Below are positions 8,394 to 16,318 of a stretch of DNA of 64,000 nucleotides, in pieces. A model generated the notes under the pieces. It was not told the origin of the DNA and did no database searches. It worked only from the letters and a program-made list of their open reading frames with translations. A program made the translations under genes and the position numbers. This stretch comes from Anoxybacteroides rupiense (GTDB taxonomy: Bacteria; Bacillota; Bacilli; Bacillales; Anoxybacillaceae), in contig NZ_JACIDF010000009.1 in NCBI RefSeq assembly GCF_014196195.1, positions 1-64,000 of the forward strand, in the 5' to 3' direction. How positions within the stretch are numbered: the first letter of the stretch is position 1; each line of letters begins with the position of its first letter.

Positions 8394-9145
8394 GTGTAAG
8401 TAACCCCCTATGTTGTTGTAATGATTACGTGATAAGTATAAACGAACGCAAAATGTTCTGAAATCTAAAAAAATGTAACATTAATGTAATTAAATTGAAA
8501 TTATGTATAACTAATCATTTTGAAGGAAGTCGACGTGAATAAAAATAGCGCAACGGTGCCTGCCAGATGGTGATGCAGATAGAAAATCGCGATCAACAAG
8601 ATGCTTTCATCAATTTGAAGAATAGCCGGCATGGGGAAGAAGGCTGTGAAATCATCCTGTATGAATATCACGTACACACCGAAAGTCGGCGGGAGAGGTT
8701 CATCTGCGAGAAAGACAGCACAAGAACATATGTTACCATAGTGGGGATGATGAATCAATAAGAAATGGTGGGAATGCTCTGCTTTCAGGTTTTTTGACTT
8801 CGGCTTGTTGCTTTCCGAAGCCGGTTCGTTCCATCCACAAGCTGCCCCCTATCATTTTTCACAAGTGTTGATGATTATTATTTTACTAAAAATATGGAAT
8901 GATTGAGCTAGACACCAAGCAATGTCAATGGGCTTTTATTAGATCATCAACACACCTGATCATTTTTTGTGAAAATGAACAAATCCTTCCCTTTTCCTTT
9001 GTGGGGAATGTTTTTCTTAATAGCTGGGACATATTGATTCATATGTTTTCACTCCTATCATGAAATTGGTATGATTCGTTAAGTTTTGACAAATTTGGAC
9101 GATATAAATAAATGTAAGAGAGTGTTGAAGAGGGAGGGGAATAGA
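8394..9145. other. Intergenic region of 752 bases between divergent surface-protein genes
   Basis: I see no convincing gene. It contains a short hairpin near 8797-8822 (CTTCGG/CCGAAG arms) and the imperfect long inverted repeat at 8856-8975 listed separately. It must hold the promoters of the acidic protein (-) and of the SLH protein (+). The short ORFs here lack good ribosome sites and family resemblance. Confidence 0.6.
8856..8975. repeat. Imperfect inverted repeat of about 120 bases
   Basis: The left arm TTTTCACAA (8856-8864) plus GTGTTGATGAT (8865-8875) matches the right arm ATCATCAACAC (8943-8953) and TTGTGAAAA (8967-8975). The right side has 13 extra bases between the two blocks. The loop is about 67 bases. 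It could be a miniature-element remnant or a structured leader; there is no coding content. Confidence 0.5.
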
Positions 9146-11077
9146 ATGAATAAAGGTTTGCGGCATGTTGTTTTTGTATGGTTGGCTGTCTTGATCTATA
9201 TGGGATTTTGGCAGGCTGGACACGTGCACGCGGAGGAAAACGTGCGCGTCGGCCTCGTTGTTTCACAGCTCAGCGAAAGCTATGCTTTCATTGAAAGGGC
9301 GGGCGGTTATTCCAACGGGACTTATATTCAGCCAAAGCTGATCGGCTCGTCGATTAAAAATAAACGAATCAAAGCCCAGTTATTGCTTGAAGGATTAGGA
9401 TATCAGGTGGAACGCGTCCATGATGCGCAGTTAAGCGATCCAAAGCAACTGGCGACATTTGATTTGCTGTTTTTCCCGAATACCGTCATGATGTCAAGAC
9501 AGCAACGTCAAGCAGTGAAGGAATATATCAAAAATGGCGGCGGAGCGATTTTTGCGTTTGCCATGGCGAGGAATGACAGCGCACGTTATCCGTATAAAGA
9601 GACAGATTTGGATGTAACTCCGGTGATTTACGAGACGAAAACATGGATTTGGGAATGGGACAATTTGAGCGAGGTCTTTCAATCCGCCTTTGTGAACGAT
9701 GTAGCCCTTGGCAACTTTACGATCAAAGCGGCAGGAAGCCACCCCATTGTCACAAATACGTTAAAACGATTAGGAAAGACAAGCCTGCTTCTTGAAAATC
9801 GCCGCTTCGGCAAGTACCAGCCGACATGGGTTGAAATCATAAAGCCTTATTCTAATAATCGTTATGCTACCCCCATTTTGCAGTATGAGACGATCGGTTA
9901 TTCCTCTGTGCCCGAGCATACACCTCCTAAGACAGGAGCGGCTTATGCGATTGAATACGGAAAAGGGAAAGCGGTTTGGTTTGGGTTTCAGCTATTGGAT
10001 TATATAACGGTCGATGAGCGTCTATCTCATGAGTGGGAGGAAAAGAATCCTGCTGGACGGCTGGAGGTCAAAGGGAAAGCATGGGATGATTTGAATGGCG
10101 GTGAAGATTTAAAAACGTTGGTCAATGAGAGTGTTCGCTGGACGGCGCAGCCATTAGCTGTATCGCACCCAATCGGCCGTAAAGTAGCGATGACATTAAC
10201 CGATGTCCGGGCCTATCCGCGTCAGAGCGATTATGTTGTATATGGAACAATGAAAGCCAAGAACAACGGAAATGTGATTTCGCGCGGGACGATGCGAGTC
10301 GAGCTAACCGATCCTTCAGGAAAAGTGAGAGCCTCTTATGAAAAGTATGTAGTGGGTCTTGTACCAAAAGGAGATAGCTATCCAGAAAAATTTGCGTTCA
10401 CACTTCCGAAAAATACCCCTGTAGGAAGCTATAAGCTAACGGCTTCCTATCGCGCAGGCAGAAATGCTCAAAGCGGAGTAAAAACGGCCGGCTATACGAT
10501 CATGATTTCAATTAAAGATCCTAAAAAGAGCGCTTCAGTCCTTCCTATGACCCCATTTAAAGATGTGCCGACGCGTTATTGGGCAAAGGCGGACATTGAG
10601 AATTTAGTAAGCTTAGGAGGCATTACAGGATATAAGGATGGAATATTTAAACCGGAAGCGCCTGTTAGCCGTCTGCAAGCCGCTGCCATGATTGTCCGTT
10701 CGCTTGGATTAAGCACAAAAAATCGGCCGAATCCGCAGCTGCAAGATGTCAAACCGGGACAATACGGGTATGAAATCATTGCAACCGTTATCGATGAGGG
10801 GATTTTTAGCGGCTCCAACGGGCGTTTTCATCCGCAAGCTCCTTTAACGAGAGAGCAGATGGCGAAAATTTTAGTGAATGCGTATCATCTGACCGGAGAA
10901 GATGACGTTCGTTTTCAAGATATTGCCTCGACGCAATGGTCAAGGCCGTACATCGCCACATTGTTAGCGAATCAAGTGACCAAGGCTAGCGGACTTTTTC
11001 GTCCATATGAACGAACGACCCGTGCGCAGTTTGCGGCCTTTGTTAATCGTTCATTGCAGGCGGTCGACAAAGGATAA
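9146..11077 (+). CDS. SLH-domain surface protein with GATase-like N-terminal domain
   Basis: 643 residues. The ATG at 9146 follows GGGAGGGGAA; an upstream in-frame ATG has no such site. A signal peptide ends near GHVHAEE (about residue 30). Residues about 35-330 resemble a class I glutamine-amidotransferase-like fold (FDLLFFPNTVMMSRQQRQ, then KNGGGAIFAFAMAR), but no catalytic Cys is evident, so it may only bind a ligand. A beta-sandwich domain follows (about 340-460). Three SLH modules fill about 468-640 and would hold the protein on pyruvylated secondary wall polymer, consistent with csaB at 25.5 kb. Its role is otherwise unknown. Confidence 0.82.
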   Translation: MNKGLRHVVFVWLAVLIYMGFWQAGHVHAEENVRVGLVVSQLSESYAFIERAGGYSNGTYIQPKLIGSSIKNKRIKAQLLLEGLGYQVERVHDAQLSDPKQLATFDLLFFPNTVMMSRQQRQAVKEYIKNGGGAIFAFAMARNDSARYPYKETDLDVTPVIYETKTWIWEWDNLSEVFQSAFVNDVALGNFTIKAAGSHPIVTNTLKRLGKTSLLLENRRFGKYQPTWVEIIKPYSNNRYATPILQYETIGYSSVPEHTPPKTGAAYAIEYGKGKAVWFGFQLLDYITVDERLSHEWEEKNPAGRLEVKGKAWDDLNGGEDLKTLVNESVRWTAQPLAVSHPIGRKVAMTLTDVRAYPRQSDYVVYGTMKAKNNGNVISRGTMRVELTDPSGKVRASYEKYVVGLVPKGDSYPEKFAFTLPKNTPVGSYKLTASYRAGRNAQSGVKTAGYTIMISIKDPKKSASVLPMTPFKDVPTRYWAKADIENLVSLGGITGYKDGIFKPEAPVSRLQAAAMIVRSLGLSTKNRPNPQLQDVKPGQYGYEIIATVIDEGIFSGSNGRFHPQAPLTREQMAKILVNAYHLTGEDDVRFQDIASTQWSRPYIATLLANQVTKASGLFRPYERTTRAQFAAFVNRSLQAVDKG

Positions 11078-11117
11078 AATCGTTGGCGAGAAGGCGGCGA
11101 AAGCCTTTTGCTTCCGA

Positions 11118-11153
11118 CGATAAAAGAGCGCCCTTGAAGGCGCTCTTTTATCG
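11118..11153. terminator. Bidirectional terminator
   Basis: The palindrome CGATAAAAGAGCGCC (11118-11132) / GGCGCTCTTTTATCG (11139-11153) has a 6-base loop and A/T-rich flanks. It lies between two convergent SLH genes and serves both. Confidence 0.9.
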
Positions 11154-11158
11154 TTCGG

Positions 11159-12076
11159 TTATTTTTTTGTAATAGTGGTTTGAGCGTATAGAGTGATATT
11201 AGTTAAATTCGTTGCTGGATCCAACGTATCATAGAAATTGGCAGATGGGAAGTTGAGCTCGAGCTGTTTCGATTGTTTGGCATTTAAATAAACTTCGTTT
11301 GACTCGAATTCAAACAATCCGCTAGCAATCCATTCGCCATTGCTGGTTACCAATACAAGCGAATCGTTGACTTCAACAGGATAAGAGAAGTTGTTTTTCG
11401 CTTCCACTGTAAGAGTTAAGCTACCATCTTCTTCGAAATGATAGCTGACGGCTTTTAACAATACGGCCTGCTTAAATGAGTCATCTAGTACTCTTGCCAT
11501 GAATGCGGAAAACTGTGAACGCTTCAAAGGAGCATTTGGACGGTACGTATTATCGGAATATCCTGTTGTAATGTTGTTATCAACAAGGCAAGAAACATAA
11601 TCGTACAACCAGCTTTCGACATCAACATCGTCAAATTCTGAGCCGAAGGCATAATCTAAATGATAGGCTTCAGCAAGGATTTTTGCCATTTGTCCTCTTG
11701 TTAGCGTGTCCCAAGGCTTGAAATAGCCGTTGCTTCCTGTCATGATGCCTTCGTCTGCAAGTGTTGCTGCATACTCATATCCGTAATCGCCTGGTTTAAG
11801 ATCTTTGAAATTAGGATTTGGGCGGTTTTTTGTATCGAGCCCTAATGCTTTCACTAACATTTCAGCAGCTTGCATGCGCTTAATGGAGTCCTCCGGAAGG
11901 AACTTTCCATTTTTCCCGTTGATAATTTTTTTGCTGGCTAAATAGTTGATTTCATTATAGGCCCAGTAGCTGGAATTGACATCGGAAAATGAACCAGCTG
12001 CGGATGTGAGATTTGCCGGCAACACGAATGCCACGGCTAGACAAAATAACAATGCGCGAAGAAATAAACGTTTCAT
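11159..12076 (-). CDS. SLH-domain surface protein with C-terminal beta-rich domain
   Basis: 305 residues. The signal peptide ends near LTSAAG (residues 1-27). Three SLH modules occupy about 28-195, each with the F-x-D-V/L and Y/A-x-W pattern (for example SFSDVNSSYWAYNEI). The C-terminal 105 residues form a domain rich in beta strands (SLTLTVEAKNNFSYPVEVN) resembling accessory SLAP-type domains of bacillar surface proteins. It would be non-covalently attached to wall polymer. Its SLH block is closely related to that of the convergent gene at 9146, with the shared segment TKNRPNP, which suggests recent duplication. Confidence 0.82.
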   Translation of the reverse strand: MKRLFLRALLFCLAVAFVLPANLTSAAGSFSDVNSSYWAYNEINYLASKKIINGKNGKFLPEDSIKRMQAAEMLVKALGLDTKNRPNPNFKDLKPGDYGYEYAATLADEGIMTGSNGYFKPWDTLTRGQMAKILAEAYHLDYAFGSEFDDVDVESWLYDYVSCLVDNNITTGYSDNTYRPNAPLKRSQFSAFMARVLDDSFKQAVLLKAVSYHFEEDGSLTLTVEAKNNFSYPVEVNDSLVLVTSNGEWIASGLFEFESNEVYLNAKQSKQLELNFPSANFYDTLDPATNLTNITLYAQTTITKK

Positions 12077-12316
12077 TTTGACCCCCTGTGTAATCGTTAG
12101 ATATATTTGTCGAATTTCATTATAAAGAGAAGCTGAGAGTTTGAAAAGAGTAAGAATTTATTGGAAAATAAAATCGGAATGTTCATAGATTGTGATTTTT
12201 CATGCCCATTCATCGATTCATTCCAGAAAATACATAAAGACTTTGAACATGCCATAAAGGATGTTCCCAAGACTGTTTCCAAAGTTGGTCTGCATAAAGC
12301 GTGTGAAAACATTCTA

Positions 12317-13258
12317 TTATTTGCTGAGCATCGGTACAGCGGCTTTTAAGAAATTCGTTTTGCTCCATGCTGTGCCGCCTTGTGCCAGCGGATCCACCAC
12401 GTTGACGAACACTTTCTTATTTTTCACCGCTTTGATATTTTGCCAAATCGGATTTTTTTGCAGCTGCTTCAAGGCATCCGTCTTATTCTTGTTTTCGTCT
12501 GTCGAGAATTGAACAAAGATATAGTCCGGGTTCATGGCGCTGAATTTCTCAAGAGACATCACTTCCTGAGATTTCGCCTTTTTAATCTCGTTTGGCACCG
12601 TCAATCCTAAATCTCTATACAGCGTAGGGTTGAAAAACACATCCTTATGATAAATCATAATGTTGCCATTTCTAATTCGGATCGCCACCACTTTTTTCCC
12701 TTTCAGCTTCGTGCCTAACTTTTTCTTAGCCGTTGCCAGTTGAGTTTTGTAGCTTTTGATGATGTTCTCTGCCTGTTGTTTCTTTCCCGTTAATGTAGCG
12801 AGCAGTCGTAAATTGGCTTCCCAATCTGTCGAAATGTGGGAGACGGGAATGGTAGTAGAAATCTTTTGCAATTTGTTCAGCACATCTTTCGGGAATTTGG
12901 TCGAGGCTAAAATGACATCTGGTTTTAACTTGACGATGGCCTCCATGTTTGGCTGGGTTTTTTCACCAATGGATACCGTAGAACCGGTAATTTTTTTGAA
13001 CATACTTGGAAACTTACCGCCAACCGTGATGCCCCCAGTCGGCTTCACGTCTAGCACAAGGGCATCTTCCATCGTTTCCATGCTTCCGGTGATCACGATT
13101 CTTTTCGCTGGCACAGGAACGGTATACGTCTTTCCAAGATATTTAATTTTGGTCGTCTTGCTGGTCGCTGCCGCGGCTGGTGATTGCACTCCACCAATGG
13201 CTAAGAGCGCAATAAGTAGAGCAATAAAGCTACGATAAAGCCACTTCCGTTTTTTCAT
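12317..13258 (-). CDS. Iron-siderophore/heme-type ABC substrate-binding protein, no lipobox
   Basis: 313 residues. The ATG at 13258 follows AGGGGGGCTC. The protein has the FecB/BtuF-type two-lobed pattern: PKRIVITG-like start of lobe 1, PNMEAIVKLKPDVILA (about 105-120), and lobe 2 with NPDYIFVQF. It should bind a ferric complex outside the cell. The signal peptide ends in QSPAAAATS without any cysteine, so it is not a lipoprotein, which is odd for a Gram-positive binding protein. No permease or ATPase gene lies nearby. A perfect Fur box upstream supports an iron role. Confidence 0.85.
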   Translation of the reverse strand: MKKRKWLYRSFIALLIALLAIGGVQSPAAAATSKTTKIKYLGKTYTVPVPAKRIVITGSMETMEDALVLDVKPTGGITVGGKFPSMFKKITGSTVSIGEKTQPNMEAIVKLKPDVILASTKFPKDVLNKLQKISTTIPVSHISTDWEANLRLLATLTGKKQQAENIIKSYKTQLATAKKKLGTKLKGKKVVAIRIRNGNIMIYHKDVFFNPTLYRDLGLTVPNEIKKAKSQEVMSLEKFSAMNPDYIFVQFSTDENKNKTDALKQLQKNPIWQNIKAVKNKKVFVNVVDPLAQGGTAWSKTNFLKAAVPMLSK

Positions 13259-13282
13259 AAATGAGCCCCCCTGTTTTATAAT

Positions 13283-13297
13283 GATAATGATTATCAT
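13283..13297 (-). promoter_or_regulatory. Fur box upstream of the iron-binding protein gene
   Basis: TGATAATGATTATCA is a perfect 7-1-7 inverted repeat matching the Bacillus Fur consensus TGATAATNATTATCA. It lies 25-39 bases before the start codon at 13258, so Fe-loaded Fur would repress the gene. Confidence 0.92.
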
Positions 13298-14200
13298 TAA
13301 TAATTATAAGTGGGTCTTTTCACTCATCCATAGACAGGATCCAGAAGTTATTTTGGACAAACTCCATAAAACAGCGGCAACGTTACCTTTTTTGTCCTCG
13401 TCACCTTGGATGGATGTATGCGTAACAGGATGGTTGGTATGGAAGTTTTTATAGGACTTTTTGCATAATCTTTTTCTCTATATATAAATGCTTAATGATT
13501 TCGGTATTGGAGCCCTTGGCGAATGAGCTAGATCGAATAAGAAGATGGAACATAGGGCCGACTCAAAAAGCGGAATTTGATTTTTTCGACGATTGGCGGC
13601 AAATCACGGACTTGTCTCGGTCACATCCAAGCGCCATACTTGCCCATTCAACTAAAGAGTCATTTCACTCCGCTAGATAAGTTGAAACGTGTTGCAACAC
13701 GCATAAGCACTTAAATTGAAAATTATATACAGTTGTGATTCATTCAATCCCATGGGATGGACACTCACATGATTTTCATAAAGTATGTAACATCATCCAT
13801 CGAAAAGTCTCCCGCCTCTAAACAGAGTGGGGGGTGTTCCCTAAGAGCGATTCCGACAGGAGAAGGGCAATGATTTGTTCTGGTGGCTTGCTGTTTTGTT
13901 TTCTTTGCTTTGTCCGACTGAAGAAGGATTCTAAAGAGGAAATGTAGAATATGTCATGTATGTAACAACGTGGACAGTAAAGAATAAACTTCTATTGCTT
14001 TCGGATGATTGGGACAACAAAGTGTCAAAAAGGCTGAGCTTTGGCGAGCGCACAAGCAAGACCTATGTAGCTATGCTGTCTTGCCCGATGACGGATATAA
14101 GCAAGTGTAATGGAAAAATAAGGAACAGCGCACGAGAAAAACGTGTTTAATATTGATAAAAATGAGGAATAATGTTCATATAGAGGAAGGGTTATGGCAT
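13298..14200. other. Gene-poor stretch of about 900 bases
   Basis: No convincing gene is seen. Short ORFs at 13495-13680 (+) and 13956-14150 (+) lack ribosome sites and family signatures. A small palindrome GTGTTGCAACAC is near 13689-13700. The stretch looks like decayed sequence; I could not identify the ancestor. Confidence 0.5.
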
Positions 14201-14223
14201 TTTAGAAAAAAATTACGACATTA

Positions 14224-14285
14224 TTCGACAAAATATTCTTTATTCGACAAAATACCTAGACAAAATTCGACAAAATTTTTATAAT
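14224..14285 (+). promoter_or_regulatory. Array of Spo0A boxes over a sigma-A promoter
   Basis: TTCGACA, the reverse of the Spo0A box TGTCGAA, occurs three times in direct orientation at 14224-14230, 14243-14249 and 14266-14272, each followed by AAAAT. Degenerate copies are at about 14213 (TACGACA) and 14257 (TAGACA). TAGACA at 14257-14262 also makes a -35 element, 17 bases before a perfect TATAAT at 14280-14285. The third box lies in the spacer, so phosphorylated Spo0A would be expected to repress this promoter. A further box in reverse orientation (TGTCGAA) is at 14433-14439. Confidence 0.7.
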
Positions 14286-14291
14286 GTAATT

Positions 14292-14396
14292 ACGGTAAGA
14301 TTTTGGTGGGTAAACCATTGATGAGGCTACCAACTGAAGTTCATGGTTACCCAACAGCTTTTCGCCAGGCGAATATGCCTGGTCTTTTTTTTTATT
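14292..14396 (+). ncRNA. Candidate Spo0A-controlled small structured RNA
   Basis: Starting about 7 bases after the TATAAT, the transcript would fold into a long hairpin, TGGGTAAACCAT (14307-14318) with ATGGTTACCCA (14343-14353), followed by an intrinsic terminator, CCAGGC/GCCTGG and a T-run (14365-14393). No gene follows in the same direction before 19.8 kb, so it looks like an independent RNA of about 105 nt, not a leader. I do not recognise it as a known riboswitch class. A 33-codon ORF from ATG 14320 overlaps it but runs through the terminator. Confidence 0.55.
14365..14393 (+). terminator. Intrinsic terminator of the candidate small RNA
   Basis: CCAGGC and GCCTGG form a GC-rich stem with a 6-base loop, followed by T, C and nine T residues. 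Confidence 0.85.
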
Positions 14397-14817
14397 TTTA
14401 TGAATCAACGCTGACTGAATAATGATGATTTTTGTCGAAAGAAAGATATTGACTTATATTGTGGATATATGATAAAAGGGTCCATTGCCGACCACATTTT
14501 TAATAATGTATATATTGTAGAGGTTATTATCAAACAAAGACCGGTTTGTACTTTGGCATACAGAAGCAGATTTTTCGGCAATCGGCAAGTCCGCCTTGAT
14601 CTGTCTTCTGTCATCATATACATCATCTTTGTTCAAATAGAGTGTCAATGGTGTCCATCATCAAGAAAATGAAAGAATATGTCGGTTTTTGTCGGATTTC
14701 GTGTCTAACCCCTAAAGGCGATACCGAGATTTTGCTTCCTGTACGGTAAATGATCATTGTTAAAATGGAATAAATGGCTTAGAAAATGGTTTCAGTGACA
14801 TGGAATCTTCGCAACAG

Positions 14818-14891
14818 TAAAAAAGGCTTCTTGTGCTGCCGCATGATTTTCGCGTCGGTTATGACGGTGAGTGCGGCAGGCCAAAAAGCCT
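14818..14891 (-). terminator. Terminator of the polysaccharide deacetylase gene
   Basis: On the minus strand, arms at 14891-14872 and 14843-14824 (about 16 of 20 paired, core CTGCCGCA/TGCGGCAG) form a long hairpin ending in a T-run at about 14823-14818. It begins directly after the stop codon at 14892. Confidence 0.75.
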
Positions 14892-16100
14892 CTATTCGAC
14901 CACTTGAATGACTTTTTTAAACTCGTCGAGCGTCATGTCTGGAGTGATGCCATGGCGCTTTAATTGATATGGATCATCGCCAGGCTTCACCGTCCCGATC
15001 TTCGTTGTGAAGGCTAGTGTAAACCCTGTTTGTTTTAATATGCCGATCGTTTCCGGCTTATACTGGCCAAACGGATACGTAAAATAAGTCGTTCCATGAA
15101 GCAACTGCCGGCTTTTCAGTAAATCTGCTTTGACAGTCGCTGCTGGCACTTTAACCAAATTGCCAATGCCGTCTTTGCCGCGATTATGCAGAGCGTGCGT
15201 ATGGCTCGCAAATTCGAACACATCGCCCATTTTCGCAATCTCCTTCCAGTTCAAGAACTGATAATCATCAGGGTTAAATGGCTTCAACGGACGGCTGTTT
15301 CGGCTTGTGATTAAAAAGGCAGCTGCGTGCAGTCCGTATTTTTTAAGCACTGGATAGGCATACACGTAATTGGTTTTTAATCCATCATCAAAATGAATCA
15401 TAATGCTTTTAGCAGGCAAGTCCTTTTTCCCTTTAACAAAGTCTTCAAGATCATGAAGAGTGATCGTATGGTAGCCATCATCATGCAGCAATTTCATTTG
15501 TTTGGAAAATTCCTCATAGCTTACCACTGTCGGATTATGATATTTTCGATTTTCTTTTTCTTTTAAGATATGATGATAGACAATAATAGGCACCGCAGTG
15601 GCTAATCCGGCTACCTGTTTTTTATGAATATAGGCGGTAGTGCCGGCAAACATGATTTGATACCAATCTCCATGGGTTGCGGTCACTTGAACAGGCGTAT
15701 TTTTATAAAGGACGCCGATCGGCTGGCCGAAGCGGGGGGCTTGATAGACCCAGATGTTTTCTTTTGGACGAACCGTTTGAATCGCTTTTGGTGATGCGAG
15801 CGGTGAAAGAGTAAACGAACGATTCAGCTCTTTCACTCGCTGTTGATAAATATAGTATGGCTTGCCGCCAATTTCAGTCACATACCAATTTTTGTTGTAT
15901 TGTATCGCATAAAAAGGCTGATTTTTATACAATTTCCCGGCTGGTTCAAGCCGACCGTGAACTTTACGACAAAAAAACGTACGATCGTCTGTCGCTTCGA
16001 TCTTTTTCTCAAAATGCTGCGGAATCCAGCGGGCGGCTGCGACTACTATAGCAAGAAGGGCCATACAGATCGCTGCCACTATATAAGATATTCGCTTCAT
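14892..16100 (-). CDS. Polysaccharide deacetylase (NodB homology) with SH3-like domain
   Basis: 402 residues. An N-terminal membrane anchor or signal (about 5-24) is followed by a region with an SH3b-like module (about 105-165, ENIWVYQAPRFGQPIGVLYK) and then a NodB fold. Catalytic motifs are visible: MIHFDDG with the base and metal aspartates (about 238-244), SHTHALH with the zinc histidines (about 300-306) and TYPFGQY. Such enzymes remove N-acetyl groups from chitin-like or peptidoglycan sugars; the domain order resembles IcaB/PgaB-like deacetylases. It is a single gene next to wall hydrolases, so it probably modifies a wall or surface glycan. The substrate is not predictable. Confidence 0.85.
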   Translation of the reverse strand: MKRISYIVAAICMALLAIVVAAARWIPQHFEKKIEATDDRTFFCRKVHGRLEPAGKLYKNQPFYAIQYNKNWYVTEIGGKPYYIYQQRVKELNRSFTLSPLASPKAIQTVRPKENIWVYQAPRFGQPIGVLYKNTPVQVTATHGDWYQIMFAGTTAYIHKKQVAGLATAVPIIVYHHILKEKENRKYHNPTVVSYEEFSKQMKLLHDDGYHTITLHDLEDFVKGKKDLPAKSIMIHFDDGLKTNYVYAYPVLKKYGLHAAAFLITSRNSRPLKPFNPDDYQFLNWKEIAKMGDVFEFASHTHALHNRGKDGIGNLVKVPAATVKADLLKSRQLLHGTTYFTYPFGQYKPETIGILKQTGFTLAFTTKIGTVKPGDDPYQLKRHGITPDMTLDEFKKVIQVVE

Positions 16101-16262
16101 AGAAATCTTCTACCTCCACTTATGTGTAGCGCCATAGGAATGGGGACTCCTCCCATTTTCCTGACGCGAATGTGTTGACAAACCTCGAAATCACGTCGCT
16201 TCCAGGGTTATCGAGCGACTTTTCAATCCGTGAAACTTGCTGTTTTAGAAGCAGCAGAAAAA

Positions 16263-16298
16263 GCCAGTGGAGAAAATCGGCACGATTTTCTCCACTGG
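16263..16298 (-). terminator. Terminator of the glucosaminidase gene
   Basis: CCAGTGGAGAAAATCG and CGATTTTCTCCACTGG form a perfect 16-bp stem with a 3-base loop. It is followed on the minus strand by GCTTTTTCTG. Confidence 0.85.
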
Positions 16299-16318
16299 TT
16301 TCATTTTGGATTTCTTCT

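Noticed and set aside
12756-13238. 160-codon ORF antisense to the iron-binding protein gene
   Set aside because: Shadow of a recognised gene with signal peptide and Fur box.
13495-13680. 61-codon ORF in the gene-poor stretch
   Set aside because: No ribosome site, no recognisable family and no neighbour context.
13956-14150. 64-codon ORF
   Set aside because: No Shine-Dalgarno site and composition like non-coding DNA; not supported.
14213-14275. TTCGACAAAAT repeats as a CRISPR array or iteron set
   Set aside because: Repeats are only 7-11 bases with unequal short spacing (19 and 23) and no cas or rep genes; they match Spo0A boxes over a promoter.
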